From Rodentibacter sp. Ppn85 (GTDB taxonomy: Bacteria > Pseudomonadota > Gammaproteobacteria > Enterobacterales > Pasteurellaceae), in NCBI RefSeq assembly GCF_001999335.1, contig NZ_MLHS01000038.1, forward strand, positions 1 to 64,000: a stretch of 64,000 nucleotides of DNA. The letters run 5' to 3'. The translations under genes were made by a program, and so were the position numbers. The notes beneath the pieces are model-generated. The model was not told the origin of the DNA. It saw only the letters and a program-made list of their open reading frames with translations, and did not search any database. Below, piece after piece: positions 8,846 to 18,307 of this stretch. How positions within the stretch are numbered: position 1 is the stretch's first letter; each line of letters begins with the position of its first letter.

Positions 8846-10696
8846 TTAGTCTAAATGTTCATGGCTATTTAAAAAACCACCGCTTTGATGTTTCCAAAGT
8901 TTTGCGTACAAGCCGTTTTGTTCAAGCAATTCGCTGTGTGCACCCTGCTCCACAATTTGACCTTTATCTAACACGATTAAACGATCCATTGCAGCAATCG
9001 TCGATAAACGATGGGCAATAGCAATAACTGTTTTATTTTCCATCATCTTATCAAGACTTTCTTGAATCGCCACTTCCACTTCAGAATCCAACGCACTGGT
9101 AGCTTCATCAAGTAATAAAATCGGCGCATCTTTCAACATCACACGCGCAATCGCAATACGCTGGCGTTGCCCTCCGGAAAGTTTTACTCCTCGCTCACCC
9201 ACGTGTGCATCATAACCTTTTCTTCCTTGAGCATCCGTTAAAAAGGGAATGAAATCCGCCGCTTCAGCCCGTTCTGCCGCCCATTTCATTTCTTCATCCG
9301 TTGCATTTGGGCGACCATAAATAATATTATCACGTACAGAACGGTGTAATAGCGAGGTATCTTGTGTAACCAAACCAATTTGACTACGCAAACTTTCTTG
9401 TTGCACATCCAAGATATTTTGTCCGTCAATGGTAATCGTACCGTGCTGTGCCTCATAAAAACGGAGTAAGAGATTAACAATAGTCGATTTACCCGCACCG
9501 GAGCGCCCAATTAACCCGACTTTTTCCCCCGGTTTGATGGTGAGATTAAAATGATTTAATAGGGGTTTTGTCGGATCATAAGCAAAGGTAATATCACTAA
9601 ATTTAATTTCTCCTTGCTTCACCTGTAAAGGCAGACAATTCGGCTTGTCCACAATAGTGTGTGGTTTAGTCAGTGTCGCCATCCCATCATTCACGGTACC
9701 AATATTCTCAAATAAACGTGCCGATTCCCACATAATCCAACGAGACAGTCCGTTCACACGTAATGCCATTGCTGTCGCTGTCGCAATCGCCCCTACGCCA
9801 ACCTGCCCCTGTTGCCATAAAATGACACCTAATACCGCAGTGGTTAAGGTTAAGAAAATATTGCTTGCATAAGTTAAGGTATCTAGGGAACTGGCAAGAC
9901 GCATTTGCGCATGTACCGTCACCATAAATTCTTCCATTGATCGTTTTGCGTATGACGCCTCACGTGAACCATGAGAAAATAACTTTACTGTCGCAATATT
10001 GGAATAAGCATCTGTCACCCGCCCGGTCATTAGGGAGCGGGCATCCGCTTGGCGCTCAGCCGTTTTTGCCAAACGGGGAATGAGTAACTTCAAGATCATG
10101 ATAAAGAGGAAAATCCAAATAGCAAAGGGTAATAAGAACCAAATATCCAATGCTGCTAATACCAAACCTGAAGTGATAAAATACACTGCTACATAAACCA
10201 GCATATCAGCGATAGTCATCACTGTATCACGCACCGCAAGGGCAGTTTGCATCACTTTTGCAGAAACACGACCGGCAAATTCATCTTGGTAGAAACTCAA
10301 ACTTTGTCCTAACATCAAACGATGGAAATTCCAACGCAAACGCATCGGGAATACCCCTTGCAAGGTTTGTAGTCGGACATTTACTCCAATAAAAGACCAC
10401 ACAATACTTAACAAAAGCAGGGCAGCCATGCTAATAAGCAAATGCCCTTTTTCTTGCCATAAGGTCGCCGGTGTATAAGCGCCAAGCCAATCCACAAGTA
10501 AGCCCATAAATTGGAATAGTAATGCCTCCATCACACCGGTACCGACCGTTAAAATCGCCAGCAAGAAAATCCAGCCTTTCATCCCGTCAATGCTTGACCA
10601 AATAAAACGGAACAGCCCTTTTTTCGGTGTAGTCGGATTGCTTTCCGGATAAGGATTTAAACGGTTTTCAAACCATGAAAAAATTTTATCGAACAT
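8846..10696 (-). CDS. ABC transporter, fused permease and ATPase (exporter type)
   Basis: A half-transporter of 616 aa: six membrane segments in residues 35-330, then an ATPase domain. Walker A GRSGAGKST, Q-loop VTQDTSLL, signature LSGGQRQRIA, Walker B ILLLDEATSALD and the H-loop AHRLST are intact. It should act as a homodimer at the inner membrane, exporting a drug, lipid or peptide. It is not MsbA by its N-terminus, and no partner half-transporter is adjacent. Substrate unknown. Confidence 0.88.
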   Translation of the reverse strand: MFDKIFSWFENRLNPYPESNPTTPKKGLFRFIWSSIDGMKGWIFLLAILTVGTGVMEALLFQFMGLLVDWLGAYTPATLWQEKGHLLISMAALLLLSIVWSFIGVNVRLQTLQGVFPMRLRWNFHRLMLGQSLSFYQDEFAGRVSAKVMQTALAVRDTVMTIADMLVYVAVYFITSGLVLAALDIWFLLPFAIWIFLFIMILKLLIPRLAKTAERQADARSLMTGRVTDAYSNIATVKLFSHGSREASYAKRSMEEFMVTVHAQMRLASSLDTLTYASNIFLTLTTAVLGVILWQQGQVGVGAIATATAMALRVNGLSRWIMWESARLFENIGTVNDGMATLTKPHTIVDKPNCLPLQVKQGEIKFSDITFAYDPTKPLLNHFNLTIKPGEKVGLIGRSGAGKSTIVNLLLRFYEAQHGTITIDGQNILDVQQESLRSQIGLVTQDTSLLHRSVRDNIIYGRPNATDEEMKWAAERAEAADFIPFLTDAQGRKGYDAHVGERGVKLSGGQRQRIAIARVMLKDAPILLLDEATSALDSEVEVAIQESLDKMMENKTVIAIAHRLSTIAAMDRLIVLDKGQIVEQGAHSELLEQNGLYAKLWKHQSGGFLNSHEHLD

Positions 10697-10782
10697 TAGA
10701 TTTCCTTAAATTCCTTAAAAAAACAAAAGGCAACATAAATTGCCTTCAAAACCTGAGCATTATAGCGTAAAAATTCCTCAAT

Positions 10783-11670
10783 TTATAGCTTACGATATTG
10801 GCTCGGCGAAAGCGTATACGCCAGCTTAAATGCTTTGCTAAAATGCGCTTCCGATTGATATCCCACATCTAGGGCAATCGACAAAATAGATTGTTGGGTT
10901 TGTTTTAATAAAAACGCCGCCAAATCTAACCGCACTTTAGTGAGAAATTTCCCCGGCGACATACCGACTTGTTGCTGAAATACACGAATAAAATTCGACC
11001 GTGACATCGAGGCAAGTTCAGCAAGCCGTTCAACATGCCAATCTTGTTCGGGCGATTGCAAAAGTTTCATCAATACAGCATTGAGCCTCTTATCCTGCAA
11101 CGCAAATAAAATACCTTGCTCAATCAATCCAACACTCAAGGCGTGGCGTAAAATATAAATGAACAATACATTTGCCAAAGCATCAATCACGGATTGATTA
11201 CCGCTTTCCTGTTGTGCCGCTTCCTGTAAGAAAAGCCGTATCAGCGGATGAATCGGCGTGTCGTTCAAATTCAAATGTAAATAAGGGGGCAGTGATGCCG
11301 TCAATAGTGCATTTTTTTGATAATAAAATGCGCCGCAAAACATTTTTAAATTAGGGGTGCCTTGCCCGATTTGATGAACTTCAAACGCCCCCTGCCACAT
11401 TTTATTCAATGCTAATAAGTCCGTTTTTTCTGTCGAATGTTGCATCAAGTGCGGTCGATTTTGTGGCAAAAAAAAGATATCGCCCTGTTTCAAATGAAAT
11501 CGCATTTCGCCCAATGTCAACCAACATTCGCCGTCTTCAATTAAATGAAAAATGCCTTTGCTATCCGCCCGTTCGTCATATGAAACCCGCCAATTTCCCT
11601 GAAATTGACAGCGAATATTAATCTCGCCACGCACCTGCGCCAAGCGAATAAGTTTATCTAAATAATCCAT
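10783..11670 (-). CDS. AraC-family transcription regulator with cupin sensor domain
   Basis: 295 aa. The N-terminal half is an AraC-binding-like cupin (SKGIFHLIEDGECWLTLG, then RPHLMQHS). The C-terminal 100 residues hold two helix-turn-helix motifs (MSRSNFIRVFQQQVG and ILSIALDVGYQSEAHFSKAFK). It is divergent from the AhpD-like gene at 11785 with about 115 bp between, so it probably controls that gene; this is inference from position. Two uptake signals lie inside (10931, 11448). Confidence 0.9.
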   Translation of the reverse strand: MDYLDKLIRLAQVRGEINIRCQFQGNWRVSYDERADSKGIFHLIEDGECWLTLGEMRFHLKQGDIFFLPQNRPHLMQHSTEKTDLLALNKMWQGAFEVHQIGQGTPNLKMFCGAFYYQKNALLTASLPPYLHLNLNDTPIHPLIRLFLQEAAQQESGNQSVIDALANVLFIYILRHALSVGLIEQGILFALQDKRLNAVLMKLLQSPEQDWHVERLAELASMSRSNFIRVFQQQVGMSPGKFLTKVRLDLAAFLLKQTQQSILSIALDVGYQSEAHFSKAFKLAYTLSPSQYRKL

Positions 11671-11784
11671 ATTGAGATTTTAACCATAGAAATTGAGCTA
11701 ATTTGACAAGTTTATCTGTGTCATTTGTTTATAATTTTCGCCATCAATTCATTGAGACATCAATTTATTTTAGGAGAAAATACA

Positions 11785-12129
11785 ATGTTTACCGATTGGA
11801 AAGAACACACTTCACACGTTAAAAAATCATTTGGCGAGCTTGGCAAAAAACATCCGAAAATGTTGCAAGCCTATCAAGCATTAGGTGCGGCAGCCGCTGA
11901 AGGTAATGTACTTGATGCCAAAACTCGTGAATTAATTGCCCTTGCCGTAGCAGTCACCACACGTTGCGAAAGCTGCATTAGCGTTCATGCGGAAGAAGCG
12001 GTAAAAGCCGGCGCTACCGAAGCCGAAGTTTCCGCCGCATTGGCAATGTCTATCGCTCTCAATGCCGGTGCCGCTTATACCTATTCATTGCGTGCATTAG
12101 AAGCTTTTAATGTACAAAAAGGAGAATAA
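11785..12129 (+). CDS. carboxymuconolactone decarboxylase/AhpD-like protein
   Basis: A small all-helical protein of 114 aa with the AhpD-type redox centre: a Glu in KTRELIALAV, then CESC and a nearby His (SVHAEEAV). Proteins of this kind act as alkylhydroperoxidases, relays for peroxide reduction, or decarboxylases; the CxxC favours a redox role. The ATG at 11785 has an AGGAGA ribosome site; an upstream in-frame start at 11725 has none. Probably controlled by the divergent AraC-type gene. A clear terminator follows. Confidence 0.88.
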   Translation: MFTDWKEHTSHVKKSFGELGKKHPKMLQAYQALGAAAAEGNVLDAKTRELIALAVAVTTRCESCISVHAEEAVKAGATEAEVSAALAMSIALNAGAAYTYSLRALEAFNVQKGE

Positions 12130-12151
12130 TCTTTCTAAAATTATTCATATC

Positions 12152-12174
12152 GGCGTTCGATGAACGCCTTTTTA
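12152..12174 (+). terminator. terminator of the AhpD-like gene
   Basis: GGCGTTC-GAT-GAACGCC followed by TTTTTATT, starting 22 bp after the stop. Its tail touches the stop codon of the convergent opsX gene. Confidence 0.88.
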
Positions 12175-13224
12175 TTACCACAAATTCAATTTTTCCATCT
12201 GGGCAATCACATCTTTCACTTGAATTTCTGCCATCAAATTTTTTCCTTTCAACTTTGTTGCCCAAGGCAATTCAGAAGAAGGTTGGGCAAATTCTTTTTG
12301 CACGTTTTCTTCATACACAGACACCACATTTTCCAGATTATAATAAGGGGCGGTACGCAGCGGATTATGGTAAGCATACAATCCGATAACCGGCGTTCCC
12401 TGCGTTGTGGCAATATGAGCCGGGCCGGAATCCGGCGAAAGCACAAGATCAACATTGGCAATCAATGCCGTAAGTTGTTTTAAACTCGTTTTTCCTGCCG
12501 CGTTAGTAGGCACAAAATCACAAAGTGCGGTTATTTTTTCCACCGTTTCCACCTCACGTTTTGCAGGTGAACTGCAAAAAATCACGTTCACATTATGTTG
12601 GTGCGCTATATTTGCCACTTCTGCATAACGCTCTACCAACCAATCTTTTTCAACTTTACTGGAACAAGGGGAAATTAATAAATTTTTACGGGTCGGATCA
12701 ATAAATTGTACGGCGACTTGCTGATCTTGTGCTGAAATTGGCAAATACCAAGCGGGCTTTCCTTGCGGTACACCGATATATTCGGCGAATGCCATAAAAC
12801 CGTCTAATACGTGAAGCGATATCGGATCCTTCACTTGGCGATTAACAAAAAGCCATTGCCCCTCACGAGAACGCTTTTGCCCAAAACCGATTTTATATTT
12901 TGCCTTAATTCCTAAAGAAAGGATGGAAGCTCGAAACGCCGTTTGCATATTCAACAAGGCATCAAAACGCTCATTGTTAAGCAAGCTCCATAAGGAAAAA
13001 ATCCCCTTCCAACCTGTTTTCTTATCATAAGGAATGAGTGTAACATTCGGTATTCCTTCCAACAAAGCCGATTCCGTTTTTCCTACAATCCAAGTAATTT
13101 TTGTCTGCGGGTAATACGCCTGAATATGTTGCACCACGGCAAGGGCATGACACACATCACCCACTGCTGACAAGCGCAGAATACAAATTGATGTTGGAAC
13201 TTCGGTAAAAAGTGTCATAGGCAC
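12175..13224 (-). CDS. opsX: lipopolysaccharide heptosyltransferase I (OpsX)
   Basis: A GT9-family glycosyltransferase of 349 aa that adds the first L-glycero-D-manno-heptose to the phosphorylated Kdo of the inner core. The N-terminus ICILRLSAVGDVCHALAVV and the donor-site motif DSGPAHIATTQGTPVIGLY are typical. In H. influenzae opsX lies beside kdkA, exactly as here (divergent, 71 bp apart). The two act in sequence: KdkA phosphorylates Kdo and OpsX then extends it. An in-frame ATG two codons later is an equally good start. Confidence 0.93.
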   Translation of the reverse strand: MPMTLFTEVPTSICILRLSAVGDVCHALAVVQHIQAYYPQTKITWIVGKTESALLEGIPNVTLIPYDKKTGWKGIFSLWSLLNNERFDALLNMQTAFRASILSLGIKAKYKIGFGQKRSREGQWLFVNRQVKDPISLHVLDGFMAFAEYIGVPQGKPAWYLPISAQDQQVAVQFIDPTRKNLLISPCSSKVEKDWLVERYAEVANIAHQHNVNVIFCSSPAKREVETVEKITALCDFVPTNAAGKTSLKQLTALIANVDLVLSPDSGPAHIATTQGTPVIGLYAYHNPLRTAPYYNLENVVSVYEENVQKEFAQPSSELPWATKLKGKNLMAEIQVKDVIAQMEKLNLW

Positions 13225-13295
13225 TCCTTTCTCGTTTAAATTAGTGATATTTTAAAGTAGAATGGGGACATTTTCTATCATTCAACCCAATCAAA

Positions 13296-14042
13296 ATGCT
13301 TGAGTTCCAACAAGATAACCAATTTTTTATCTTCAATTTTGACCGCACTTTCACACATCAACAGGATTTTTTCACCCCTCAATTTTGGCAAACACAAAAC
13401 CGTATTCTTGGCTCGGCAAAAGGGCGGGGAACCACTTATTTTTTGGCAACCCAAGATTGGTTTGGCGTAAATTGCGCACTTCGGCATTATTACCGAGGCG
13501 GCTTGTGGGGAAAATTCAACAAAGATTGCTATCATTTTTCAAGCCTTGTTAAAACGCGCAGTTTCACAGAATTTTATTTATTACAACGCTTATATGAAGC
13601 CGGTTTGCCAGTACCCAAGCCTATTGGTGCACGCATAAAAAAAGGCAAAGTGGGTATTTGCTATCAAGCGGATATTCTCACTGAAAAAATCGAAAATGCA
13701 CAGGATTTAACCGTTCTTTTGCAAACTCAAACACTACCTAGTGAAGTTTGGCAACAAATCGGCGGGTTCATTCGCCAATTACACGATTTGCAAATTTGCC
13801 ACACGGATCTCAATGCTCATAATATTCTTGTTCAACATACCGAACTAGAACAAAAATGTTGGCTACTTGATTTTGACAAGTGCGGTGAAAAATCAGGGAA
13901 TTTTTGGAAAACGGAAAACCTAACCCGTTTACATCGCTCTCTTGCAAAAGAAACTGAAAGAATGAAAATCCAATTTACAGAACAAAACTGGGCGGAATTA
14001 ATGTCCGGCTATCATCAAAATTTCAATCAAAAGGATAAATAA
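13296..14042 (+). CDS. kdkA: 3-deoxy-D-manno-octulosonic acid kinase
   Basis: Phosphorylates the single Kdo residue of lipid IVA-Kdo, as found in Haemophilus-type lipopolysaccharide. The 248-aa kinase-fold protein has the family start [16 protein letters not shown], the [11 protein letters not shown] loop, the catalytic [10 protein letters not shown] loop and [13 protein letters not shown] as the metal-binding DFD motif. It is very close to the H. influenzae enzyme (about 241 aa). rdgB starts 2 bp after its stop, so the two are one transcript. Confidence 0.95.
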   Translation: MLEFQQDNQFFIFNFDRTFTHQQDFFTPQFWQTQNRILGSAKGRGTTYFLATQDWFGVNCALRHYYRGGLWGKFNKDCYHFSSLVKTRSFTEFYLLQRLYEAGLPVPKPIGARIKKGKVGICYQADILTEKIENAQDLTVLLQTQTLPSEVWQQIGGFIRQLHDLQICHTDLNAHNILVQHTELEQKCWLLDFDKCGEKSGNFWKTENLTRLHRSLAKETERMKIQFTEQNWAELMSGYHQNFNQKDK

Positions 14043-14044
14043 TC

Positions 14045-14635
14045 ATGCAAAAAATTGTACTTGCGACCGGCAACCAAGGCAAAGTGAAAGAAATGGCTGA
14101 TGTGTTGGCAACACTAGGGTTTGAAGTGATCGCTCAAACGGATTTAGGCATTGAAAGCCCCGAAGAAACAGGCTTGACCTTTGTGGAAAATGCTTTATTG
14201 AAAGCCCGTTATGCCGCAGAAAAATCAGGTTTGCCGGCTATTGCTGACGATTCGGGGTTAGTCGTTAATGCGCTTAACGGCGCACCGGGTTTATATTCCG
14301 CCCGTTATGCCGGCGAGGAGGGTAATGATGCGAAAAATCGCCAAAAATTGTTGGCGGAACTTGCCAATGTCTCGAAAGAAAAACGCCAAGCAAAATTTGT
14401 GAGCTGTATCGTATTATTACAACATCCTACGGATCCGTCCCCCATTATTGCAGAAGGGGAATGCTATGGTGTAATTGGTTTTGAGGAAAAAGGGGAAAAC
14501 GGGTTTGGCTACGACAGCTTATTTTTCAGCCCGGAACAAGGTTGCACCTTTGCAGAACTTGAAACAGTCGAAAAGAAAAAAATCTCTCACCGCGCACGCG
14601 CATTGCAAGAATTAAAAGCAAAACTGAGTGCATAA
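14045..14635 (+). CDS. rdgB: XTP/dITP diphosphatase (RdgB/HAM1)
   Basis: Hydrolyses non-canonical purine triphosphates (ITP, dITP, XTP) to the monophosphates and so cleans the nucleotide pool. 196 aa, full length. Motifs: [12 protein letters not shown] at the N-terminus, [24 protein letters not shown], then GFGYDSLFF and SHRARAL near the end. It starts 2 bp after kdkA, the same arrangement as in H. influenzae. It ends at a paired-uptake-signal terminator. Confidence 0.96.
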   Translation: MQKIVLATGNQGKVKEMADVLATLGFEVIAQTDLGIESPEETGLTFVENALLKARYAAEKSGLPAIADDSGLVVNALNGAPGLYSARYAGEEGNDAKNRQKLLAELANVSKEKRQAKFVSCIVLLQHPTDPSPIIAEGECYGVIGFEEKGENGFGYDSLFFSPEQGCTFAELETVEKKKISHRARALQELKAKLSA

Positions 14636-14650
14636 CAAAATAAGAAAAGA

Positions 14651-14688
14651 AATGACCGCACTTTGGCGCTTAAAAGTGCGGTCATTTT
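14651..14688. terminator. bidirectional terminator between rdgB and the KefC-like gene
   Basis: AATGACCGCACTTT and AAAGTGCGGTCATT form a long perfect stem around GCGCTTA, with T-rich tails on both strands. It serves convergent rdgB (+) and the antiporter (-). Confidence 0.85.
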
Positions 14689-14715
14689 TGTCAATATTTT
14701 TATCTTCTACGTTTG

Positions 14716-16545
14716 CTACATAATACTGTTTTCTTCTTGTTCTTTTTCTTTCGCTCTCACCAAAATTTCTTGAATATCTGCCGCCATTTTTTGGTCGCAT
14801 TCCCTAGCAATATCTTGTAATGCCGGGCTTTTAAAGAATTCTGATTTTGGCTCGTAAACTTGAGACATTAATTTCACTTCATGACGATCACCATGGAAAT
14901 AATATTCCGCAATTTCTTTTGCCACCTCGGGTTCCATACCTAAACCTTCTAATGCGGTACGTCCGGTACGCACAGCAGAATCGAACGTTTCACGTACGAC
15001 TTCATTGGCTCCGGAATTATATAAATCAAATGTGTGAAAACGGTCATAAGAACGCGCAATAATTTTAATATTCGGATTCACTTCATGGGCAAAATGTACG
15101 ATAGCGGATGCCTGCTCTTTGTTGTCAATAGCAACCACTAGCATTTCTGCTTGTTCCAATCCCGCCGCAATTAAAAACTCACGACGGGAAGCATCACCAA
15201 AATAAGATTTAATGCCGTACTCATTAAAACCTTTAATCATCTTTGGATTGAGATCCACTACCGTTGTTGCATAACCGCTTAAACGTAGTAAATCATTCAC
15301 TATTTGCCCAAAACGTCCCATACCGATAATGAGGATAGGATGCTGTTCGTCAATCTCATCAGGTTGAATTTCTTCTTGCGTCTCTTTTGCACCGTATTTC
15401 TCATAAAGGACCAAAATGATTGGTGTCATTACCATCGAAAGTACAACGATTGCCGTCATATTAGCATTGACCGTTTCATCAATTACCCCTTTGGATAGAG
15501 CGGCTGCAAAAAGAACAAAAGCAAATTCCCCCCCCTGAGCCATTAAAAGGGTACGTTCCAATGCTGTTTTATGCGTACTTTTTGCAAGACGGGCAACAAC
15601 ATAAATACAGAGACCTTTGGTTAGCATCAAAGCGATTACACCGAGAAAAATTAGTTGCCAGTTCTCAGCCACGACCTTCAAATCCAATGCCATACCGACA
15701 CCGAGGAAAAAAAGTCCAAGCAACAAACCGCGGAAAGGCTCAATATCCGCCTCCAATTGATGACGGAATGCGGACTCAGAAAGCATGACACCGGCCACAA
15801 AAGCCCCCATTGCCATGGATAATCCTGCTTTTTCCATTAACAATGCAGCCCCTAATACAACGAAAAGCGCAGCGGCGGTCATGACTTCACGAGCCTTAGC
15901 ATTCGCTAAAATACGGAAGACCGGATTTAAAATGAAACGACCAATAAACACTAATACCGCTAAGGCAAGCATGGCGATGCCCGCTGATTGCCACCAAGGC
16001 ATAGAGGCTTCGGTTTTTTCAAAAGGAGAAAGAAAAGTGACAACGGCAAGCAACGGTACGATTAACAAATCTTCAAATAATAAAATTGATACAATTTTTT
16101 GACCGCGCTTTGTAGCAAGTTCTTTGCGTTCCCCTAATACTTGCATCACAATCGCCGTAGATGTCAATACAAAACCGGCTGAAGATACAAAAGCGACTTC
16201 CCAAGACACACCAAATTGCGCCCCCACGATCGTCATTAAAATCGCAGAAATGATCACCTGCATACTACCAAGCCCAAAAATCTGACGACGTAAACTCCAT
16301 AAATGTGAAGGTTTCATTTCAAGCCCAATCACAAACAAGAACATCACGACACCAAATTCTGCAAGATGAATAATGGCTCGATGATCATCAATTACCTGCA
16401 AACCATAACGACCAATCGTCAATCCTGCTGCAAGATAACCCAATACAGAGCCTAATCCTATGCGTTTAAATAATGGTACAGCCACTACTGCTGCGCCCAG
16501 TAATGCCACTACTCGAATTAAATCACCTGCGCTTTCAGCAGCCAT
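14716..16545 (-). CDS. KefC-type potassium:proton antiporter with RCK domain
   Basis: A CPA2-family monovalent cation:proton antiporter of 609 aa. About 12 membrane segments fill residues 10-385. A cytoplasmic RCK/KTN domain follows, starting ILIIGMGRFGQIVNDLL (about 405), with the acidic end of its second strand in VVDLNP. In the Kef family glutathione adducts open the channel and protect against electrophiles by acidifying the cell. No kefF/kefG partner is adjacent. The ATG at 16545 with AGGAG is preferred to a GTG at 16551 that overlaps the ribosome site. Confidence 0.88.
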   Translation of the reverse strand: MAAESAGDLIRVVALLGAAVVAVPLFKRIGLGSVLGYLAAGLTIGRYGLQVIDDHRAIIHLAEFGVVMFLFVIGLEMKPSHLWSLRRQIFGLGSMQVIISAILMTIVGAQFGVSWEVAFVSSAGFVLTSTAIVMQVLGERKELATKRGQKIVSILLFEDLLIVPLLAVVTFLSPFEKTEASMPWWQSAGIAMLALAVLVFIGRFILNPVFRILANAKAREVMTAAALFVVLGAALLMEKAGLSMAMGAFVAGVMLSESAFRHQLEADIEPFRGLLLGLFFLGVGMALDLKVVAENWQLIFLGVIALMLTKGLCIYVVARLAKSTHKTALERTLLMAQGGEFAFVLFAAALSKGVIDETVNANMTAIVVLSMVMTPIILVLYEKYGAKETQEEIQPDEIDEQHPILIIGMGRFGQIVNDLLRLSGYATTVVDLNPKMIKGFNEYGIKSYFGDASRREFLIAAGLEQAEMLVVAIDNKEQASAIVHFAHEVNPNIKIIARSYDRFHTFDLYNSGANEVVRETFDSAVRTGRTALEGLGMEPEVAKEIAEYYFHGDRHEVKLMSQVYEPKSEFFKSPALQDIARECDQKMAADIQEILVRAKEKEQEENSIM

Positions 16546-16706
16546 AGTCACTCCTAAAAAGAATTAAAAAAGTAAAAAACGGGCACATTTTACTTGCTTT
16601 CAATTAAGATTTGTAGGAGTAAACCGAGTATTTTTTAAATATAACCAATAGCATTGGTGAATATTCATTATGTGATTTTTTACAAGAAAATTTTCGTGCC
16701 GTAAGA

Positions 16707-16739
16707 AATCCTTGTTCGTAATTAAACGTAACAAGGATT
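16707..16739 (-). terminator. terminator downstream of the pirin gene
   Basis: AATCCTTGTT (16707-16716) and AACAAGGATT (16730-16739) form a perfect 10-bp stem. On the - strand it is followed by TCTTAC, a weak U-tract. The rest of 16560-16760 shows no gene. Confidence 0.6.
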
Positions 16740-16760
16740 ACTGTTTTGCTATTTATGTAT

Positions 16761-17663
16761 CTAACGTAATTTATTGGGAACTTGAGGTGCCGGTAAACGT
16801 TTCAATACACTACCTTCAAGATTAATATCGCCAAAACGAGGGTGTCCATTATTCCAATCTGCAACGGCTTGCTCCAATGCCTCTTTGCTGTCCGCCACAA
16901 AATTCCACCATATCATCGTCGAATGTGGCAATGGCTCGCCGCCTAATAACATAATATGCGACCCTGCTTCCGCCCACAGTTTTAACTCCACATTTGCATG
17001 TTGGCAATCAAATAAAACCGCCAATTCATCGGCTTTATAACTCACTCCATTTACTTTCATTTCGCCTTTTAAGACTAAAATACCGTATTCAAAACTTGGT
17101 ACACGATCAATCTCAAATACCTGTGCGTTTTTAAATTGCATATCAACCCCAACTAATGGGCTAAATTGTGTTGTTGGAGCAGTGCGACCTAAATAACCGC
17201 CCGTTGTCAAAACATAATCAATGCCGTTTTCACTCCACTCCGGTAATTGCGGATAATGTTCAAAATTCGGTTTGATTTCTTGATTCATTGGCAAAGCAAT
17301 CCAAAGTTGCACGGCGTGTAAATCGTGAACACCTTCCGGTGTTTGTTCCGTATGGCTGATACCGTAATTCGCCCCCGTTCCTGCCGTCATTAAGTTCACT
17401 TGTTTTGGACGAATCAATTGTCGATTACCAAGACTATCTTGGTGCCAAACTTCACCTTCCAAAATCCAAGTAAAGGTTTGAAGATTGGTATGCGGATGTA
17501 ATCCCACTTGCAAACCGAGAGAATCCTCTTCAAACTCTGCCGGACCGGCGTGATCTAAAAAGCACCAAGCCCCTACGGTTTTTCGTTGTGGCTGCGGTAG
17601 TAAACGGGCAACAGGAATACCGCCCACATCTTTGGTTTTGGCTAAAATTTTATCAACACTCAC
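16761..17663 (-). CDS. pirin-family protein
   Basis: A two-domain cupin protein of 300 aa. The N-terminal metal-site residues are visible in HPHTNLQTFTWILEGEVWHQDS and in YGISHTEQTP. Bacterial pirins include quercetinase-type dioxygenases and redox-sensing regulators; which applies cannot be told. The GTG at 17663 is chosen because TAAGGA lies 7 bp before it. The in-frame ATG at 17687 would overlap the preceding gene and lacks a site. It follows the broken FMN reductase directly, so the two form an operon. Confidence 0.88.
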   Translation of the reverse strand: MSVDKILAKTKDVGGIPVARLLPQPQRKTVGAWCFLDHAGPAEFEEDSLGLQVGLHPHTNLQTFTWILEGEVWHQDSLGNRQLIRPKQVNLMTAGTGANYGISHTEQTPEGVHDLHAVQLWIALPMNQEIKPNFEHYPQLPEWSENGIDYVLTTGGYLGRTAPTTQFSPLVGVDMQFKNAQVFEIDRVPSFEYGILVLKGEMKVNGVSYKADELAVLFDCQHANVELKLWAEAGSHIMLLGGEPLPHSTMIWWNFVADSKEALEQAVADWNNGHPRFGDINLEGSVLKRLPAPQVPNKLR

Positions 17664-17674
17664 TTTTTTATTCC

Positions 17675-18190
17675 TTATTCTACCCATTGAAAAAATGCCC
17701 TAGCAAATTTTGCTAAGAAACCGGCTGTTCGTTCATCAATTTCTAAACCCGCACGGCTTAAATAGACTTCGGGTTGATTTAATGCATCTGCACCTACCAC
17801 TTGCATAATTTTACGTAAATCGACACCTGAATTAATCCCGCCATAAGCCCCTGGCTATGCGGTGACTATCGCGACTTTCTTATTAGCCCATACATTTTGA
17901 CCAAACGGACGGCTGGCAATATCAATCACATTTTTTAATGCCGCCGGTACACTACGATTATGTTCAGGAGAAACGATTAATACTGCCGCAGCATCTTTAA
18001 TTTGCAAGCGGACGCGATCGTAAGCAGGGATAGATTGACTATCTAAATCTTGGGTATAGAGAGGCAAATCACCAATCCGGATTTCCTCAATTTCAACACC
18101 TTGTGGTGCATTTTTTAAAATCTCATTCGCTATATGTCGGTTAATGGATCGTTGGCTTAAACTGCCGACAATAAAAGCAACTTTAGTCAT
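17675..18190 (-). pseudogene. NAD(P)H-dependent FMN reductase (ChrR/YieF-like), interrupted by an amber codon
   Basis: A flavodoxin-like quinone/chromate reductase family member. The ATG at 18190 has an AAGGAC site and the first 112 codons are intact (FIVGSLSQRSINR flavin loop, then SPEHNRSVPAALKNVID). An in-frame TAG (17855-17857) then sits between KKVAIVTA and PGAYGGINSG, where relatives have a Ser or Thr. The frame stays open afterwards and the remaining codons read as a normal family C-terminus ending QWVE at TAA 17675-17677. So a single base change has split an otherwise intact 171-codon gene. A sequencing error or an amber suppressor are the alternatives. Pirin follows 11 bp later. Confidence 0.85.
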
Positions 18191-18270
18191 CGTATTGTCC
18201 TTCTCTGGATGGATTAATATGATTAATAAAAGGCGAACATAGTAATAAACCGTTTTTATATTTTCAAACG

Positions 18271-18294
18271 AAAAAGGACGCATCACTGCGTCCT
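18271..18294 (-). terminator. terminator of the YcaC-like gene
   Basis: AGGACGCA (18275-18282) and TGCGTCCT (18287-18294) with a 4-nt loop, followed on the - strand by TTTTT. It separates the YcaC-like transcript from the reductase-pirin pair. Confidence 0.85.
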
Positions 18295-18307
18295 GTTTAG
18301 AAGTTAA

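Noticed and set aside
12175-14635. opsX/kdkA region as an acquired island
   Set aside because: Gene order, uptake-signal density and sequence closeness match the H. influenzae core, so it is ordinary chromosome.
15304-15788. Several open frames opposite the KefC-like gene
   Set aside because: All are antisense shadows within one clear conserved gene.
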